Assembly (NCBI GenBank): GCA_963555705.1
Contig: OY743190.1
Span: 8,221,501 to 8,285,500 of the forward strand
DNA from: Ligustrum vulgare
Taxonomy: Eukaryota; Streptophyta; Magnoliopsida; Lamiales; Oleaceae
Direction: 5' to 3'
DNA length: 64,000 nucleotides
Within the stretch, counting starts at the first letter, position 1. Every line of letters starts with the position of its first letter. Under the pieces are notes generated by a model. The model made no database searches. It was given only the letters and a program-made list of their open reading frames with translations, and was not told where the DNA came from. Positions 1 to 11,152 of the stretch are shown piece by piece. A program made the position numbers and the translations under genes.

Positions 1-470
1 CCATCAGGACACATTTCATAAGCCACCAAGTTTAATAGCAAAGATTTTGTCATATCATCAACCATCAGAGGAAGCACAACCAAAACATACATTATATGAA
101 TTTTCTTGCAATTATTAAGTGACAACGGAGGCTTCTCATCTATCTTTGATTTACCGTTGCTTCGAAATACTATTGAATTTTTTGTCTTTGGTATTATCTC
201 ATGAATATGTTAAAATAGAATAGGGGCAGAAATGTTCACTTGATTATTGAATGATTTTGTCTGTCTAATTCGACATGTTCGTTTATTGCTGTAAATTATT
301 ATAACACTTTTTTTCACTAAACTGAGGTTTTTTTTTTTTTTTTTTTATAGGAATTTGCTATTCTTAGTGTACTTGTAACGAGTTGCTACTAGTTTTTCTT
401 TCTGTAATTTTAGATGCATTTAAATGACTTGAAAAACTATGTTAGAGTTTATTGTTGAATTTGTGATGTT
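1..470. other. No gene recognised
   Basis: AT-rich sequence with a poly-T run near 328-347. I see no coding pattern, RNA gene or transposon terminus here. A 63-codon frame at 884-1075 further on also has no recognisable content and is treated as chance. Confidence 0.5.
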
Positions 471-770
471 GAGGAGTTACGGATTGATGTTGGAAGTTGT
501 TTGAGGTGTTGGTTTGATTTTTAAATTATTATGTTGGTTATGATATTTTTTTACAGGTTGACTAAATCCAATTTATAGGGGAGGTTCTGTCGAAATTTCT
601 ATAGAATTTTTTACAATAGAAGGGAAGGAAAGAGAAGTTAACGCGTCTAAGTTTAGGTTTTACACTTTGGGTGAAGGCTCATTTTCCTTGGTGGTAGATC
701 TAGCATCTAGCTGACATGTGTCATCGATGCACTTCACGTCTCTGGTCTAGTAGATTGATTTAGGAAAAAT
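471..770 (+). repeat. Relic related to the end of a gypsy-type LTR
   Basis: The stretch around 650-760 resembles the last part of the solo LTR at 37687-39918: both have a 'ggtggt...tctagc/catctag' block followed by 'gcacttcacgt', 'tctggtc/aggtccagtag' and 'gtgatct/gattga' words. The similarity is patchy and no termini or target duplication remain, so this is an old decayed relative rather than a bounded element. Confidence 0.3.
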
Positions 771-1215
771 TATATCAATTTCTATGAAATCACATTTGAA
801 AGATATAAATGTATTTTACTTTTAACTCTATTTTTTATTTTTTCTACCATTTATTAAGTAAAGCGTGACATTCACTTATAACTTTGCTCAAATTTGTTAT
901 AGGTGTAAATTTGAAGATGGACCGAATTTTGCGATCTAAATGTGCGGTTATATTGCGGGATGAAGTTGATATTCCCGTAGTAAAATATTTCTTTTGTCAA
1001 ATGATGATGTTCTTTTGCGAATTTATTAAACATTATCAACACTTTCTTTCGTGGATTTGTTATTCTGTATTGTGAATTTATTAGACATTATCGAGACTTT
1101 ATTTTGTATGGATTTGAAAATTCATAATGTATTTATTTATTTTTTTAATTTAAAGTACCATTTTAATGAAGTAATTACAAAAATTTGGGTTTTATAAATA
1201 ATTTTTTCAATAATC

Positions 1216-1248
<33 letters not shown>
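771..1248. other. No gene recognised; AT microsatellite
   Basis: Low-complexity AT-rich sequence ending in an (AT)n tract at about 1222-1248 that directly precedes the CACTA subterminal repeats. No coding content is visible. Confidence 0.5.
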
Positions 1249-1250
<2 letters not shown>

Positions 1251-1716
1251 CAACGTTCAAAAATGTTGCACAAGGGTCTACGGCAACACTCAATAAATGT
1301 TGCAAAAGGTTGAGTTAAAAGTTTTTGCAACACTTTAAAAACGTTGCAAAAGGGTTTAGGGAAACACTTAATAAACGTTGCAAAAAGGTCTAGGAAACAC
1401 TTAAAAAACGTTGCAAAATGGTCTATGGCAACACTTAATAAACGTTGCAAAAGGATCTACCGCAACACTTAATAAACGTTGCAAAAAGGTCTACCGCAAC
1501 ACGTAATAAACGTTGCAAAAGGGTCTACCGCAACACTTAATAAACGTTGCAAAATGTCTATTGCAACATTTATTTCAATCTTTTGCAACGTTCAAAAAAC
1601 GTTGCAAAATTTTTTTTCTCTACGACAACACTGCGATTTGCAACACTTGCCAAATGTTGCAAAAACCTTTTGGCAACATTTTTTGAGTGTTGCAAAAGGC
1701 TATTTTTGTTGTAGTG
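1249..1716 (-). mobile_element. Truncated CACTA (En/Spm) element end with subterminal repeat array
   Basis: The right edge reads, on the minus strand, CACTACAACAAAAATA, the typical terminal inverted repeat of plant CACTA transposons. Inside it lies an array of at least ten imperfect 33-38-bp units built on 'ACACTTAATAAACGTTGC' and its partial inversions (GCAACG...CGTTGC), as expected for the subterminal transposase-binding region. No matching second terminus is visible to the left, where an AT microsatellite begins, so only one end is preserved. Open frames across the array (for example 1479-1826 plus, 1175-1450 minus) are by-products of the repeats. Confidence 0.75.
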
Positions 1717-2186
1717 CACTCACAAAAATATTTGCGATAACTTGTTTGGTTGGTAAGCTTTTCCAATATCCATATCATCATCTGAAATACGATTTATTGT
1801 TTACCACAGAACTCATTTTCACTTAGAAAGAATAACCAACTAATGCAAAAGGAATAACTTTAATGGCGTTAACAAATTAAGGTTCCTCATGTTTTAACTT
1901 ACCTTAGTTCAACTTTATGCCCATCAATTTCTCTTTAATATTACTATAATTTCATGTCTCAATACTTAAGTTGTCTAAAATTAGTCAATATATATATTAA
2001 CCCTGACTTATCCATTTGGTTATCTCCTTTTCCAATTTATAATTCTTCTCATCATCACCATCAATATTCTGTCACAACTTGCTCTTATAATATAAACACA
2101 CTTTTCTCATATTGGACTAATTTCAATTTATCACCCATTGCCTGCTTGTCTAAATCCACCAGAACACACAAGTAATTATCTCCTAA
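1717..2186. other. No gene recognised
   Basis: AT-rich intergenic sequence without recognisable coding content or terminal repeats. Confidence 0.5.
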
Positions 2187-2700
2187 ATCTATATATCTAT
2201 ATATTATTAAAGCTAACTGAGATTCTGCCAACTTTAACTAGATTCTCAGTTTTGAAGAGAATCTTCTGTGAACAGAATATGGTTTGGGGAAAAAAATAAT
2301 CCGGAAGTTTTTTAAGCGGCAAGTTGGCAAGTTATATTTTCTAAAACCGCCTGTTATAAAACTGCAGCATAACTGTATTAAACGTGGTGCAAAGTTTTCA
2401 CACACATCTGATTTTGAACTGTTAAATACTGGTTTCCACATTCACGTTTTTTCCCGTTGGAGTTTCCCTTCCTCAGCATCTCCATCTTGATTTTTAAAAC
2501 AAAAGTACCGATGGTTTATCCTTCTTTTTCCGCTTGTGGCTGTCGATGACCGTTGACCTGGAGATCAAGCCGACGATGGCTGCTAGATCTTCTTGTTGGG
2601 AAAAATAAAACAACGGGATATCTAATCACAAAAATTAATTTCCTGTGATTTGGATCATCCCATAGTAGGAATTCGCCATTTTATGTATTTGACTAGATTT
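2187..2700 (+). other. Possible Helitron-like 5' end and unassigned sequence
   Basis: Around 2187-2215 the sequence 'TCTATATATCTATATATTAT' followed by TAAAGCTAACTGAG resembles the TC-starting AT-rich 5' ends of plant Helitrons and is similar to 12024-12050. No CTAG 3' terminus with a hairpin is found nearby, so an element cannot be delimited. Overlapping frames at 2238-2490 on both strands have no recognisable product. Confidence 0.25.
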
Positions 2701-2717
2701 TGAACAGATAATAGTTT

Positions 2718-4016
2718 AGTAATCGTTACCCTTGTAGCGTGCTTTGACAATTATCTATATTGTTCTTGATTCCACCAATCTCCAAACCTTCAAGTTTTCC
2801 TTGGTGTTCTCCAACAGAGGCTATGCAAGTGTGTGGTCACTTTTCTCTGGGTTTTGGTTACACTAGGGTTAGGGTTTTAATCAAGAGAAGAAAACACACA
2901 CTTCATACTTTAGTGTGTGTTCCGCCCACAAGTGTATTAGATTAAGAAAAATAGTCTTAGAAGACTATTTATAACTTCTTTACCCTCTAAAAACCCTACC
3001 AACGCTAATACTATAATCCAGACTCATTTCTGCACGGCCCAATACAAGATATAAGCCTATATATGCTTGTTATATTGAAGCCACCAAGGGAACCTGATCG
3101 GACCCAATTAAACTAAGCTCCAATAAATTTTAATTCTGATCTAGTCAACTCTTGATCAATCAAAATAATTTATTAATCACGTTCTATTCCACTAAAAGAA
3201 CGAGATTGCACTCTTAGTAAAATTGTAATTAGTGAAGTAATAACTAATAATTATATCCTCTGACTTATCGCTCTTACATGTTACCCCGTCGATCAACTGG
3301 AATATTCAAAGTAAGGTTAAACGACCAAAATACCCTTATCTGAATATTCATAAATTCTCAACTCCCATCTTCTATCTAACAGTTCTATGTGATCACATCA
3401 TAAAATTCAACAATCACTGTCGAATTACTGAGCTCAGATTTAACTGTCCACTAGAAGAACTAGTGAAATCATGATCATACCTAAAGGTGACGGATTCCAT
3501 AATACAAATATATGTTCCTCGTTAGTTTACTTTAATTCCCAAAGTACCAAGATATTGACCAATAATTTGATCTCACCCATTGATACCTCAAAGAACTTCA
3601 AGTTAGTAATCGAAGTTCATTATCCGATTAGGATTAAGGTTCCATGTATGATAGTCAAGTGAAATTAAATTTGCACGGTCAATGTCACAAATTAATTTCA
3701 CGTGGTCCCGTTCAATACATATCAAATGTACTCTCAATTTCATTTTCAAAATCAGAGATAGATTTTAATGAAATCGAGACGATAAAAATAAATTATCCAT
3801 ATTTATTTTACTGATCGTGAACAATAATTTTAGATCGAATTACAAATTGAATCTTTCTGTGTTTAACAACTTAAACACTCAATTAGTAATATCGAATCAA
3901 TCTATGGACTAATGCAAGCTCAAAATAATATAATCAAATATTTAATCAAAATAATATTTTATTCCAAAAATGTCACGATTACAAATAAATTAACTCGACG
4001 GGCATACACTATCCAA
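2718..4016. repeat. Dispersed non-coding repeat (LTR-retroelement-like)
   Basis: The left part (about 2718-3215) recurs in inverted orientation at 43735-44200, inside an intron of the S-receptor kinase gene. Shared landmarks include 'cttgattccacca', the 'tgtgtggtcac/gtgtggccac' block, 'gggaacctgatcgga' and 'gcactcttag'. A later part (about 3540-3660: 'atttgatctcacccattgatacctcaaag') has a relative at about 32145-32200 inside the LTR element at 30742-36758. No long open frame exists. It is best read as a decayed, non-coding LTR-type repeat whose ends I cannot fix. Confidence 0.5.
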
Positions 4017-4858
4017 CACTTCTTCCCTTGGAAGCTATTAAATTCAGAGGTTTATTAAGTTTGTTTTTCCCCCCCATTATCACAAACCCTATCTTTACTT
4101 TGTTCTCATTCCAATGCTTGAATGCGATACCCATTAATCCAATTTTGAAAAAGTTTAGGGTTTCTTGTAGCATAAAAGAGAAGAGATGGCAAATGGTGAA
4201 GAAAAACGTAGAATGCTTATTGCACTTATTTTGTATGTTATGCAGTTTGAATAGAGGAGGAGCCACCATGAGTAATTTTGATCCAACCGGGATTCCCAGT
4301 CCAAGCAGGTTTGAGGTTCGTGTAAATCTTTTTCATCTGTATAATTTTACTTGAGAAATTAAAATTCTTACAGGAAAATCAACTTTTGTATAAGGGAAAA
4401 TACAAGGCAATGGTGGTCTGTTGGTTTCTTGGATTGGGGTCCTCCTTTGTCTCATGGAACACCTTATCTGCTAAATTATGAGCATTTTTTTTTTTTTTTT
4501 TTTTTTTTTTGTGTATGCTATGGAAATGATTGTTTCTAAGTTCTGTTGTTGCCCAGTTAACTTTCATTTTTCCAGAGTGCCCAAGATTTGCTCTCTTTTT
4601 TATCTTATAGAATATTTGTTGAGTTAAGTATATTTTATTCTGCATCATTCCACTGGTCACTGGCAAACAATTCACTGAATGGTTCTGTCCCATCTACCAT
4701 AGGGCAAAATAGGATTCTTAATGAATCCGAGAGAGAAGTCTTGTGAGATTGATATGGGAAACAAAATTTTCTACTTCCCTTTGAAAACTTTAATAAGGAC
4801 AGGCTAAAATTTTTTCTTATTTACAGATAATTTGTGTTGTTGCACTTTTTTATTGTAG
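4017..4858. other. No firm gene; region upstream of glyoxalase fragment
   Basis: A 108-codon frame (4028-4354) and a 104-codon antisense frame (4379-4693) show no recognisable domain. A poly-T tract lies at about 4487-4510. The sequence could be intronic or upstream sequence dragged along with the glyoxalase fragment, because an ATG in a good context (gccaccATG, 4268) occurs, but nothing supports a product. Confidence 0.35.
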
Positions 4859-5606
4859 GGATTTTCCGTGAAGCCTGAAATTGTCATATAGATAACATAG
4901 GAGATCTTGATCGTTCTATTGAGTTCTATGAGAAGGTGTGGTCTGCTTTCTAGAAATAAGAAATCCATTTTATTTTTTCTCCATTTTCTAAAATTTTCAT
5001 TTACCTCGACTGCTCAAAATCATTTATGCAGTAATAAAGTAATCTCTTTTTGCGCAATCTCTTAGTTATGCCCCATTTTACAGGCTTTTGGCATGGAGCT
5101 TCTTCGCAAGCAAGTAATACTGATATTTTCATTATTAGGTCAAGCAGGTAGAGAAGTTGGAAGATTGTGATTATTCAGTAAATATTTTATCTCTGTGTGC
5201 ACGTATTGGATTTTTCAAAACAAAATGTCATGTGCCTGTGCCTGAGAATTTGATTTTTTTAGCCTTTTGCTTTTGTGCCATTGTTTCCCTCATTCTCGTG
5301 GTATCTTATCTGATATATTTTGTTGTAAAATGTTTTACTTACGAGTAAGAAAAAAGTAATATACACAAATAACTTTGTTACCAAAAGTTACTTAAAAGTG
5401 GCTTCTACTTCCTTTTAAGCTTAGCCTAACACACTAACCCTGGTTGCATAATTTGCTGCCTGCAAGTCTTTCTATGTATTACTTTTGGAGATCCCTATGT
5501 ACTGATGTGTGCTCTTCGTCCTCTCTGTAGTATACAATAGGGCTATGGTCCGGAAGATACACATACTGTCTTGGAGTTGAATTACAATTACGGCATTACT
5601 GAATAA
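4859..5606 (+). pseudogene. Glyoxalase I (lactoylglutathione lyase) second-domain fragment, intron-containing pseudogene
   Basis: Three exon-like pieces separated by introns with AG/GT borders encode parts of a plant chloroplast-type glyoxalase I, which detoxifies methylglyoxal with glutathione. Piece 1 (about 4859-4935) encodes GDLDRSIEFYEK and is preceded by attgtag and followed by gtgtgg. Piece 2 (5084-5113) encodes AFGMELLRKQ after tttacag. Piece 3 (5531 to about 5606) encodes YTI then, after frameshifts, a GYGPEDTHTVLEL..YNYGIT match. The order and phase fit the second domain of the family. The stretch equivalent to DNPEYK is missing between pieces 2 and 3, piece 1 has an in-frame TAG just upstream of GDLDR, and piece 3 is frameshifted, so it cannot make an enzyme. 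Retained introns mean it arose by DNA duplication or capture and not by retroposition. Confidence 0.75.
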
Positions 5607-6709
5607 TACCAAACTACACCTGCTTTAAATTGCTCGCTTTGTTTTTGAATGGTGTTAGGTATGTACATGTTCCTCTCAATTTTAAATCATTATTTGGCTT
5701 CTGGACTTAGAATAGGTAACTCAAGCTCTAAATTAAAGTGCATTTAACTAATTTAAATTTATTATGTCTAAAGGAAGATTAAACGTACAAGTGGTAGCAA
5801 TGATTCATGTGGTAAGATTATCTGAGTCACCAGGTCAATTGTATGATTTCTTCTCATTCAGTGCTATATAGAAATAAATTGTATTCCCTATATAAGATTT
5901 GATTACCTTTGTTCCTTCTTTGAGTTTAATTAACCATATATAATTAATGTCATATAAAAAATTCCAAACAGAATTCATAAATTCAAGCTGTCATTCAATT
6001 GCAAAATTTTCAAATTCTTATGTTAAACCTTCATAAAGGAAAGACTTTGTTAAAGCAACAATTACCATTTATTTATTTATTTATTTTATCAATTATTAAC
6101 CCGACTGAAGCAGAAACAAGAAGAGTGGGCAAGGTGTCACTCTGATTTCAAAAAAGTTTGAGCTGAAATTTACACGAAGAACTGCCACCAATCACTTGAC
6201 CATTGTAGCTTCTATTTCAAATAGTAGGCTGCAAAGAGATTTAGCAATAAAGGTAACTTGGGGCTGATTCGATATTGATTTGGTACCATTTTATAATGTT
6301 CAACCTTATGTTTTTTCTTCGTTTGATAAGTTCTATAAAATGATTGATATTGATATGCACATAATAAAGATATAGACACGTGTGTGTATGCATAAAAAAA
6401 TAAAATAAAAAAATAAATGTGTTCTCTCTCCATATTACTCTTTTAACCTTCAACAATCACCAGCATCTTATTTAATTTGTCTTAAGGGCATGCATTTCCA
6501 TATATTTTCCTCGCATCCTCCAGTGGGTATTAGCTCCCATTTTCCCATTGGTTTTGGTAATTCCACTATCTATTTCCCACATTAGGCATCTAATTTGACT
6601 ATAGTCTCCAACTATTGTCATCAATTCTCTTTACCTCTCTTTATAGCCCTACAGCTTCTACTGTCTCTTTGAGGAGAAGTCCCTTTTTCATTTCTTTTTA
6701 GCTTTTATA
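5607..6709. other. Unassigned; possible promoter-like stretch near its end
   Basis: AT-rich sequence without recognisable coding regions. The last 200 bp (about 6480-6709) are pyrimidine-rich with 'ctctttatagccc', which looks promoter-like and lies directly upstream of the first copy of the 1.92-kb duplication. Nothing else is supported. Confidence 0.3.
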
Positions 6710-7437
6710 AACAAATTTCCATTTAACAGATTCCTCAAACAGTGATTATTCTATTCTTTGGAGAAGGATGATCATTTCAAGGCTGAAACATATTCATCAC
6801 ACCTTAAATAGATGGATTGGAAATTTTGCCTTGGGAGCAAGCCTATTAGTTTTCCTTCGTGTGGAATCTCTACTGAGCTGCAGTTTGCATAAATTGTATG
6901 TTTAAAAAATTGAATTATAGATATTGTAAAGCAAATTTGTACATTTTATAGTGACGTCAAGTGAATTTATTTATTTATTTTCCTTTTTTTCATCTCTTAA
7001 GATTCTATATTGATTTTGTATTTGATCATAATTCAAGATTGATTAATTAAAATTTACACTCTTATAGTTTTTTTTTTTCTAATTTTGAGTAGTGTTTCAA
7101 AATTTCAATTCAAATTTAGCCTCTCTTTGATGTAGATTATTTGGAACATAAAAATTGTTTTGAATAGTGATTGATGTGATATTGTGTGGTTAAAATTTAA
7201 AGAAAAGTTATGAGTTTATGTGTAGAATATTTTATTATGAAAATTTTTGTTTAAAATTGAGTATTGTAGAAAAAAAAATTTAAAGGGGATTAAACGGATG
7301 CTTATACGGAATTGAATGATCATATTATGCACATATTCTATACTTTGAAATAACATAAGATTTTTTCTTGGTGTAACATTTTTATTACCTCTTGTAACGA
7401 ATTTATTGAGACTCTTTTATCTTTTTGTTGATATAAT

Positions 7438-7735
7438 CACTACAACAAAAGTAACCTTTTACAACACACATTTACGGCGTGCAAAGTAGGCATGCCGTGA
7501 AATTAGATTATTTACGGTGTTCAACAATTGCACTCCGTAAAATATCATGGACTGCCATTTTTTACGGCTTGCAAAAGCAAAACATCATAAAATTTCAAAA
7601 ATATATAAACAAAACGGCATGCAAGAATTGCACGCCGTAAAAATAATGGAGTAAAAACGGCGTGCATAGGCACGCCGTAAAAATACCCGAACAAACATGG
7701 CGTGCTTATGGACGCCATGTAAAATCTGCAAATTA
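7438..7735 (+). mobile_element. CACTA-type terminus with palindromic subterminal repeats, copy 1
   Basis: Starts with CACTACAACAAAAGTAACC, a CACTA terminal inverted repeat. It is followed by about six short palindromes of the form 'ttacggcgtgca..tgcacgccgtaaa' (for example near 7475, 7505, 7565, 7620, 7655 and 7700), a typical subterminal array. No opposite terminus was found downstream in the window, so the element is incomplete or its far end has been lost. Confidence 0.7.
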
Positions 7736-8171
7736 CGTAGGTCAGATTGAGTTAAATTAGGGTACGACAAAACAATCACTCCCAATCTTCCCGATTTCAA
7801 CCTCAGCCTTCTTCCCCTTTCAACCCTCAGCTCAGCCCAATATACAGAGAGGCAGGAGAACCCATTTCTTGGTGGCTTGGCCAATTAATAACCCATTTCT
7901 TCAAAGTTCAAACCCTCAGACTCGTGGTTCCTTGCTTGCTCTGCTCGATTGCTCCTCAGTAGAATGACGCCCAAAAAATCATTGGCATTTAGAGTGAATT
8001 TTCTGCTCGATTGCTCCCTCGGTTCCTGGCTTGCTTGATTTGCTCGATTGCTCCCTTGCTCTGCATCTATTACAGGTTCTTTTTTCATATTATTTCTTGA
8101 AATTTAATTTTGTAAATGTTTAATGTTTGATTGATTAATGCATTTTTTAAACAGACAGTTACGTAAATATA

Positions 8172-8306
8172 ATGGATCAGATTAAAAACATAGTCTTGAA
8201 GCGATTTTGCTCACTAGTTCATTCAAACTTGAGCTTCACTGTACTTTTGGAGTTTGTTTTAGAGGTACATCGAATCATAACAATTCAGTATTCACAAAAA
8301 GATTGA
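8172..8306 (+). CDS. Short chimeric ORF starting with an NTMC2T5-like peptide, copy 1
   Basis: A 44-codon ORF begins MDQIKNIVLKRF. The nucleotides for NIVLKRF (AACATAGTCTTGAAGCGATT) are identical to the antisense exon fragment at 11112-11134 of the NTMC2T5-like gene piece. Downstream residues (CSLVHSNLSFTVLLEF...) are unrelated. It is preceded by an exon-like stretch (7740-8085), a donor-like 'caGGTTCT' and an acceptor-like 'taaacag' at about 8154, so it could be the start of a chimeric transcript. Expression is unproven; it may be only a fossil of gene-fragment capture. Confidence 0.25.
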   Translation: MDQIKNIVLKRFCSLVHSNLSFTVLLEFVLEVHRIITIQYSQKD

Positions 8307-9362
8307 ACCCACAAATTTTTTCATTCATGGAGTCTGAAGATCTCAACTTTCAGCAATTCAAAATTGACAGGTCAAATTCACATCTATGGTAACATGTGAC
8401 AGCTGATACTAACGCTTGAAGATTATGCTAAAAATCATAAGCAAATTTTCAAGCATCGCAAAAATATATTTACGGAGGTTTCCATTCACTATACAGACTA
8501 GTATTTCGACCACTGGATAACCGTAGCAAAATCCAATTCATCCATTCCCATGTTCAATCTAAACTAGCAAGCTCCAACTATTAAAGCAAGAAGGATGGAT
8601 ATGTTAAGCTGATTTTTTTCTTGAAAATGAATTAAACAAATTTCCATTTAACAGATTCCTCAAACAGTGATTCTTCTATTCTTTGGAGAAGGATGATCAT
8701 TTCAAGGCCGAAAAATATTCATCACACCTTAAATAGATGGATTGGAAATTTTGCCTTGGGAGCAAGCCTATTAGTTTTCCTTCGTGTGGAATCTCTACTG
8801 AGCTGCAGTTTGCATAAATTGTATGTTTAAAAAATTGAATTATAGATATTGTAAAGAAAATTTGTACATTTTATAGTGACGTCAAGTGAATTTATTTATT
8901 TATTTTCCTTTTTTTCATCTCTTAAGATTCTATATTGCTTTTGTATTTGATCATAATTCAAGATTGATTAATTAAAATTTACACTCTTATAGTTTTTTTT
9001 TTTCTAATTTTGAGTAGTGTTTCAAAATTTCAATTCAAATTTAGCCTCTCTTTGATGTAGATTATTTGGAAAATAAAAATTGTTTTGAATAGTGATTGAT
9101 GTGATATTGTGTGGTTAAAATTTAAAGAAAAGTTATGAGTTTATGTGTAGAATATTTTATTATGAAAAATTTTGGTTAAAATTGAGTATTGTAGAAAAAA
9201 AAATTTAATGGGGATTAAACGGATGCTTATACGGAATTGAATGATCATATTATGCACATGTTCTATACTTTGAAATAACATAAGATTTTTTCTTGGTGTA
9301 ACATTTTTATTACCTCTTGTAACGAATTTATCGAGACTCTTTTATCTTTTTGTTGATACAAT

Positions 9363-9628
9363 CACTACAACAAAAGTAACCTTTTACGACACACATTTAC
9401 GACGTGCAAAGTAGGCATGCCGTGAAATTAGATTATTTACGGCGTTCAACAATTGCACGCCGTAAAATATCATGGACTGCCACTTTTTACGGCGTGCAAA
9501 AGCAAAACATTGTAAAATTTCAAAAATATATAAACAAAACGGCGTGCATAATGGAGCAAAAACGGCGTGCATAGGCACTCCGTAAAAATACCAGAACAAA
9601 CACGGCGTGCTGATGCACGCCATGTAAA
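9363..9628 (+). mobile_element. CACTA-type terminus with subterminal palindromes, copy 2
   Basis: CACTACAACAAAAGTAACC followed by the same 'acggcgtgca' palindromes as copy 1, one palindrome shorter. It was duplicated with its host block and not inserted independently, because the homology continues on both sides of the terminus. Confidence 0.7.
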
Positions 9629-10076
9629 ATCACCAAATTACGCAGGTCAGATTGAGTTAAATTAGGGCGTGACAAAACAATCACTCCCAATCTTCCCGCT
9701 TTCAACCTCAGCCTCCTTCCCCTTTCAACCCTCAGTGCAGCCCAATATACAGAGAGGCAGGAGAACCCATTTCTTGGTGGCTTGGCCCATTAATAACCCA
9801 TTTCTTCAAAGTTCAAACCCTCAGACTCGTGGTTCCTTGCTTGCTCTGCTCAATTGCTCCTCAGTAAAATGACGCCCAAAAAATCATTGGCATTTAGAGT
9901 GAATTTTCTGCTTGATTGCTCCCTCGGTTCCTTGCTTGCTTGAGTTGATCGATTGCTCCCTTGCTCTGCATCTATTACATGTTCTTTTTTCATATTATTT
10001 CTTGAAATTTAATTTTTTAAATGTTTAATGTTTGATTGATTAATGTATTTTTTAAACAGACAGTTATGTAAATATA

Positions 10077-10211
10077 ATGGATCAGATTAAAAACATAGTC
10101 TTGAAGCGATTTTGCTCACTAGTTCATTCAAACTTGAGCTTCACTGTACTTTTGGAGTTTGTTTTAGAGGTACATCGAATCATAACAATTCAGTATTCAC
10201 AAAAAGATTGA
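10077..10211 (+). CDS. Short chimeric ORF starting with an NTMC2T5-like peptide, copy 2
   Basis: Duplicate of the 8172-8306 ORF with the same MDQIKNIVLKRF start and length. The reading frame survives in both copies, but such a short frame can survive by chance between young duplicates. No independent support for translation. Confidence 0.25.
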   Translation: MDQIKNIVLKRFCSLVHSNLSFTVLLEFVLEVHRIITIQYSQKD

Positions 10212-10554
10212 AAACACAAATTTTTTCATTCATGAAGTCTGAAGATCTCAACTTTCAGCAATTCAAAATTGACAGGTTAAATTCACATCTATGGTAACAT
10301 GTGGCAGCTGATACTCACGCTTGAAGATTATGCTAAAAATCATAAGCAAATTTTCAAGCATCGCAAAAATATATTTATAGAGGCTTCCATTCACTATACA
10401 GACTAGTATTTCGACCACTGGATAACCTTAGCAAAATCCAATTCATCCACTCCCATGTTCAATCTAAACTAGCAAGCTCCAACTATTAAAGCAAGAAGGA
10501 TGGATATGTTAAGCTGATTTTTTTCTTGAAAATGAATTAAACATCATTGCAATA

Positions 10555-11152
10555 GAAAACACTCTCTGTAAATCGTTGATTCTGCGAGAAGTGCGACGCT
10601 CAACGCTCCTAACGGACAAGGGCTCATCCCCCAGAGAAAACTGTTTAATCTCCACCCTCTGCACATAATCTGGCTTCTTGAGATTGTCCATGACCGGCTG
10701 CAGCAACCCAACGATCCAATTCTCAATCCCAGCCCTGTACACCTTCCATAACTTCCCCAGCACCATGTTCACCCACTCCACAGACTCTTTCCTCTGCAAA
10801 TCCTTCTCGAGAAACATGGACAGGTTGGCAGGCACCTGTGGCCAACTCCCAGGCTTACTGGTAATATTCGTGTTCCTCCATGGAGAGGTCCATAGCTTGT
10901 CGAAAACAATCCCAATGAAAAAGAAGAAGGCAAATAGGCCAATAGTGTTGCCGTTTATCTGAGGAGGAGTTGGGATGGGGTGTATCATCCCCAGCTGAGG
11001 TCTCAGCTTATCTACAATGGGGTCTTCTACAAAACTGGAACTGTAGTAATTACCATTTTTATACAAACTACTTCTACTGCTACCTGTAGCAGCATAATCG
11101 ATTTCATCATCCAAAAATCGCTTCAAGACTATGTTTAGATTGTCCTGTACTT
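10555..11152 (-). pseudogene. Partial NTMC2T5-like C2/SMP-domain protein gene (single exon fragment)
   Basis: An open frame of about 205 codons encodes the N-terminal part of a plant NTMC2 type 5 protein, membrane-anchored SMP- and C2-domain proteins related to synaptotagmins. Visible features in order: LKRFLDDEIDYAATGS, a proline-rich PIPTPPQ segment, one hydrophobic membrane segment (NGNTIGLFAFFFFIGIVF), then the start of the SMP domain: KESVEWVNMVLGKLWKVYR, GIENWIVGLLQPVMDNL and VQRVEIKQFSLGDEPLSVR, ending at RRINDLQ. The frame continues upstream of the first usable start (VQDNLNIV) to an acceptor-like 'caaacaag' at about 11153, so it is an internal exon, not a gene start. After NDLQ the family sequence stops. 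The rest of the SMP domain and all C2 domains are absent. It abuts the tandem duplication, suggesting capture by, or rearrangement with, the CACTA-like element. Confidence 0.8.

Larger units (their letters stand above)
6710..8633 (+). repeat. Direct tandem duplication, copy 1
   Basis: The block beginning 'aacaaatttccatttaacag' recurs immediately downstream at 8634 with an offset of about 1,925 bp and only a few per cent differences. It contains a short ATG-starting frame (6768 onward, MIISRLKHIHHTLNRW..., ending near a GTATGT donor-like site at about 6896) that might be a first exon. It also contains the CACTA-type terminus (7438), a pyrimidine-rich exon-like stretch (7740-8085) and a short chimeric ORF (8172-8306). 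Promoter-like sequence precedes only this copy, which suggests it is the original. Confidence 0.85.
8634..10541 (+). repeat. Direct tandem duplication, copy 2
   Basis: Second copy of the 6710-8633 block, ending at 'gaatgaattaaac' before sequence diverges into the NTMC2T5-like fragment. It has a roughly 20-bp deletion in the subterminal repeats compared with copy 1 and scattered substitutions. It lacks the promoter-like region in front of copy 1. Confidence 0.85.

Noticed and set aside
1222..1716. CRISPR-like array because of regularly spaced repeats
   Set aside because: Units are imperfect, partly inverted, adjacent without unique spacers and end at a CACTA terminus in plant DNA.
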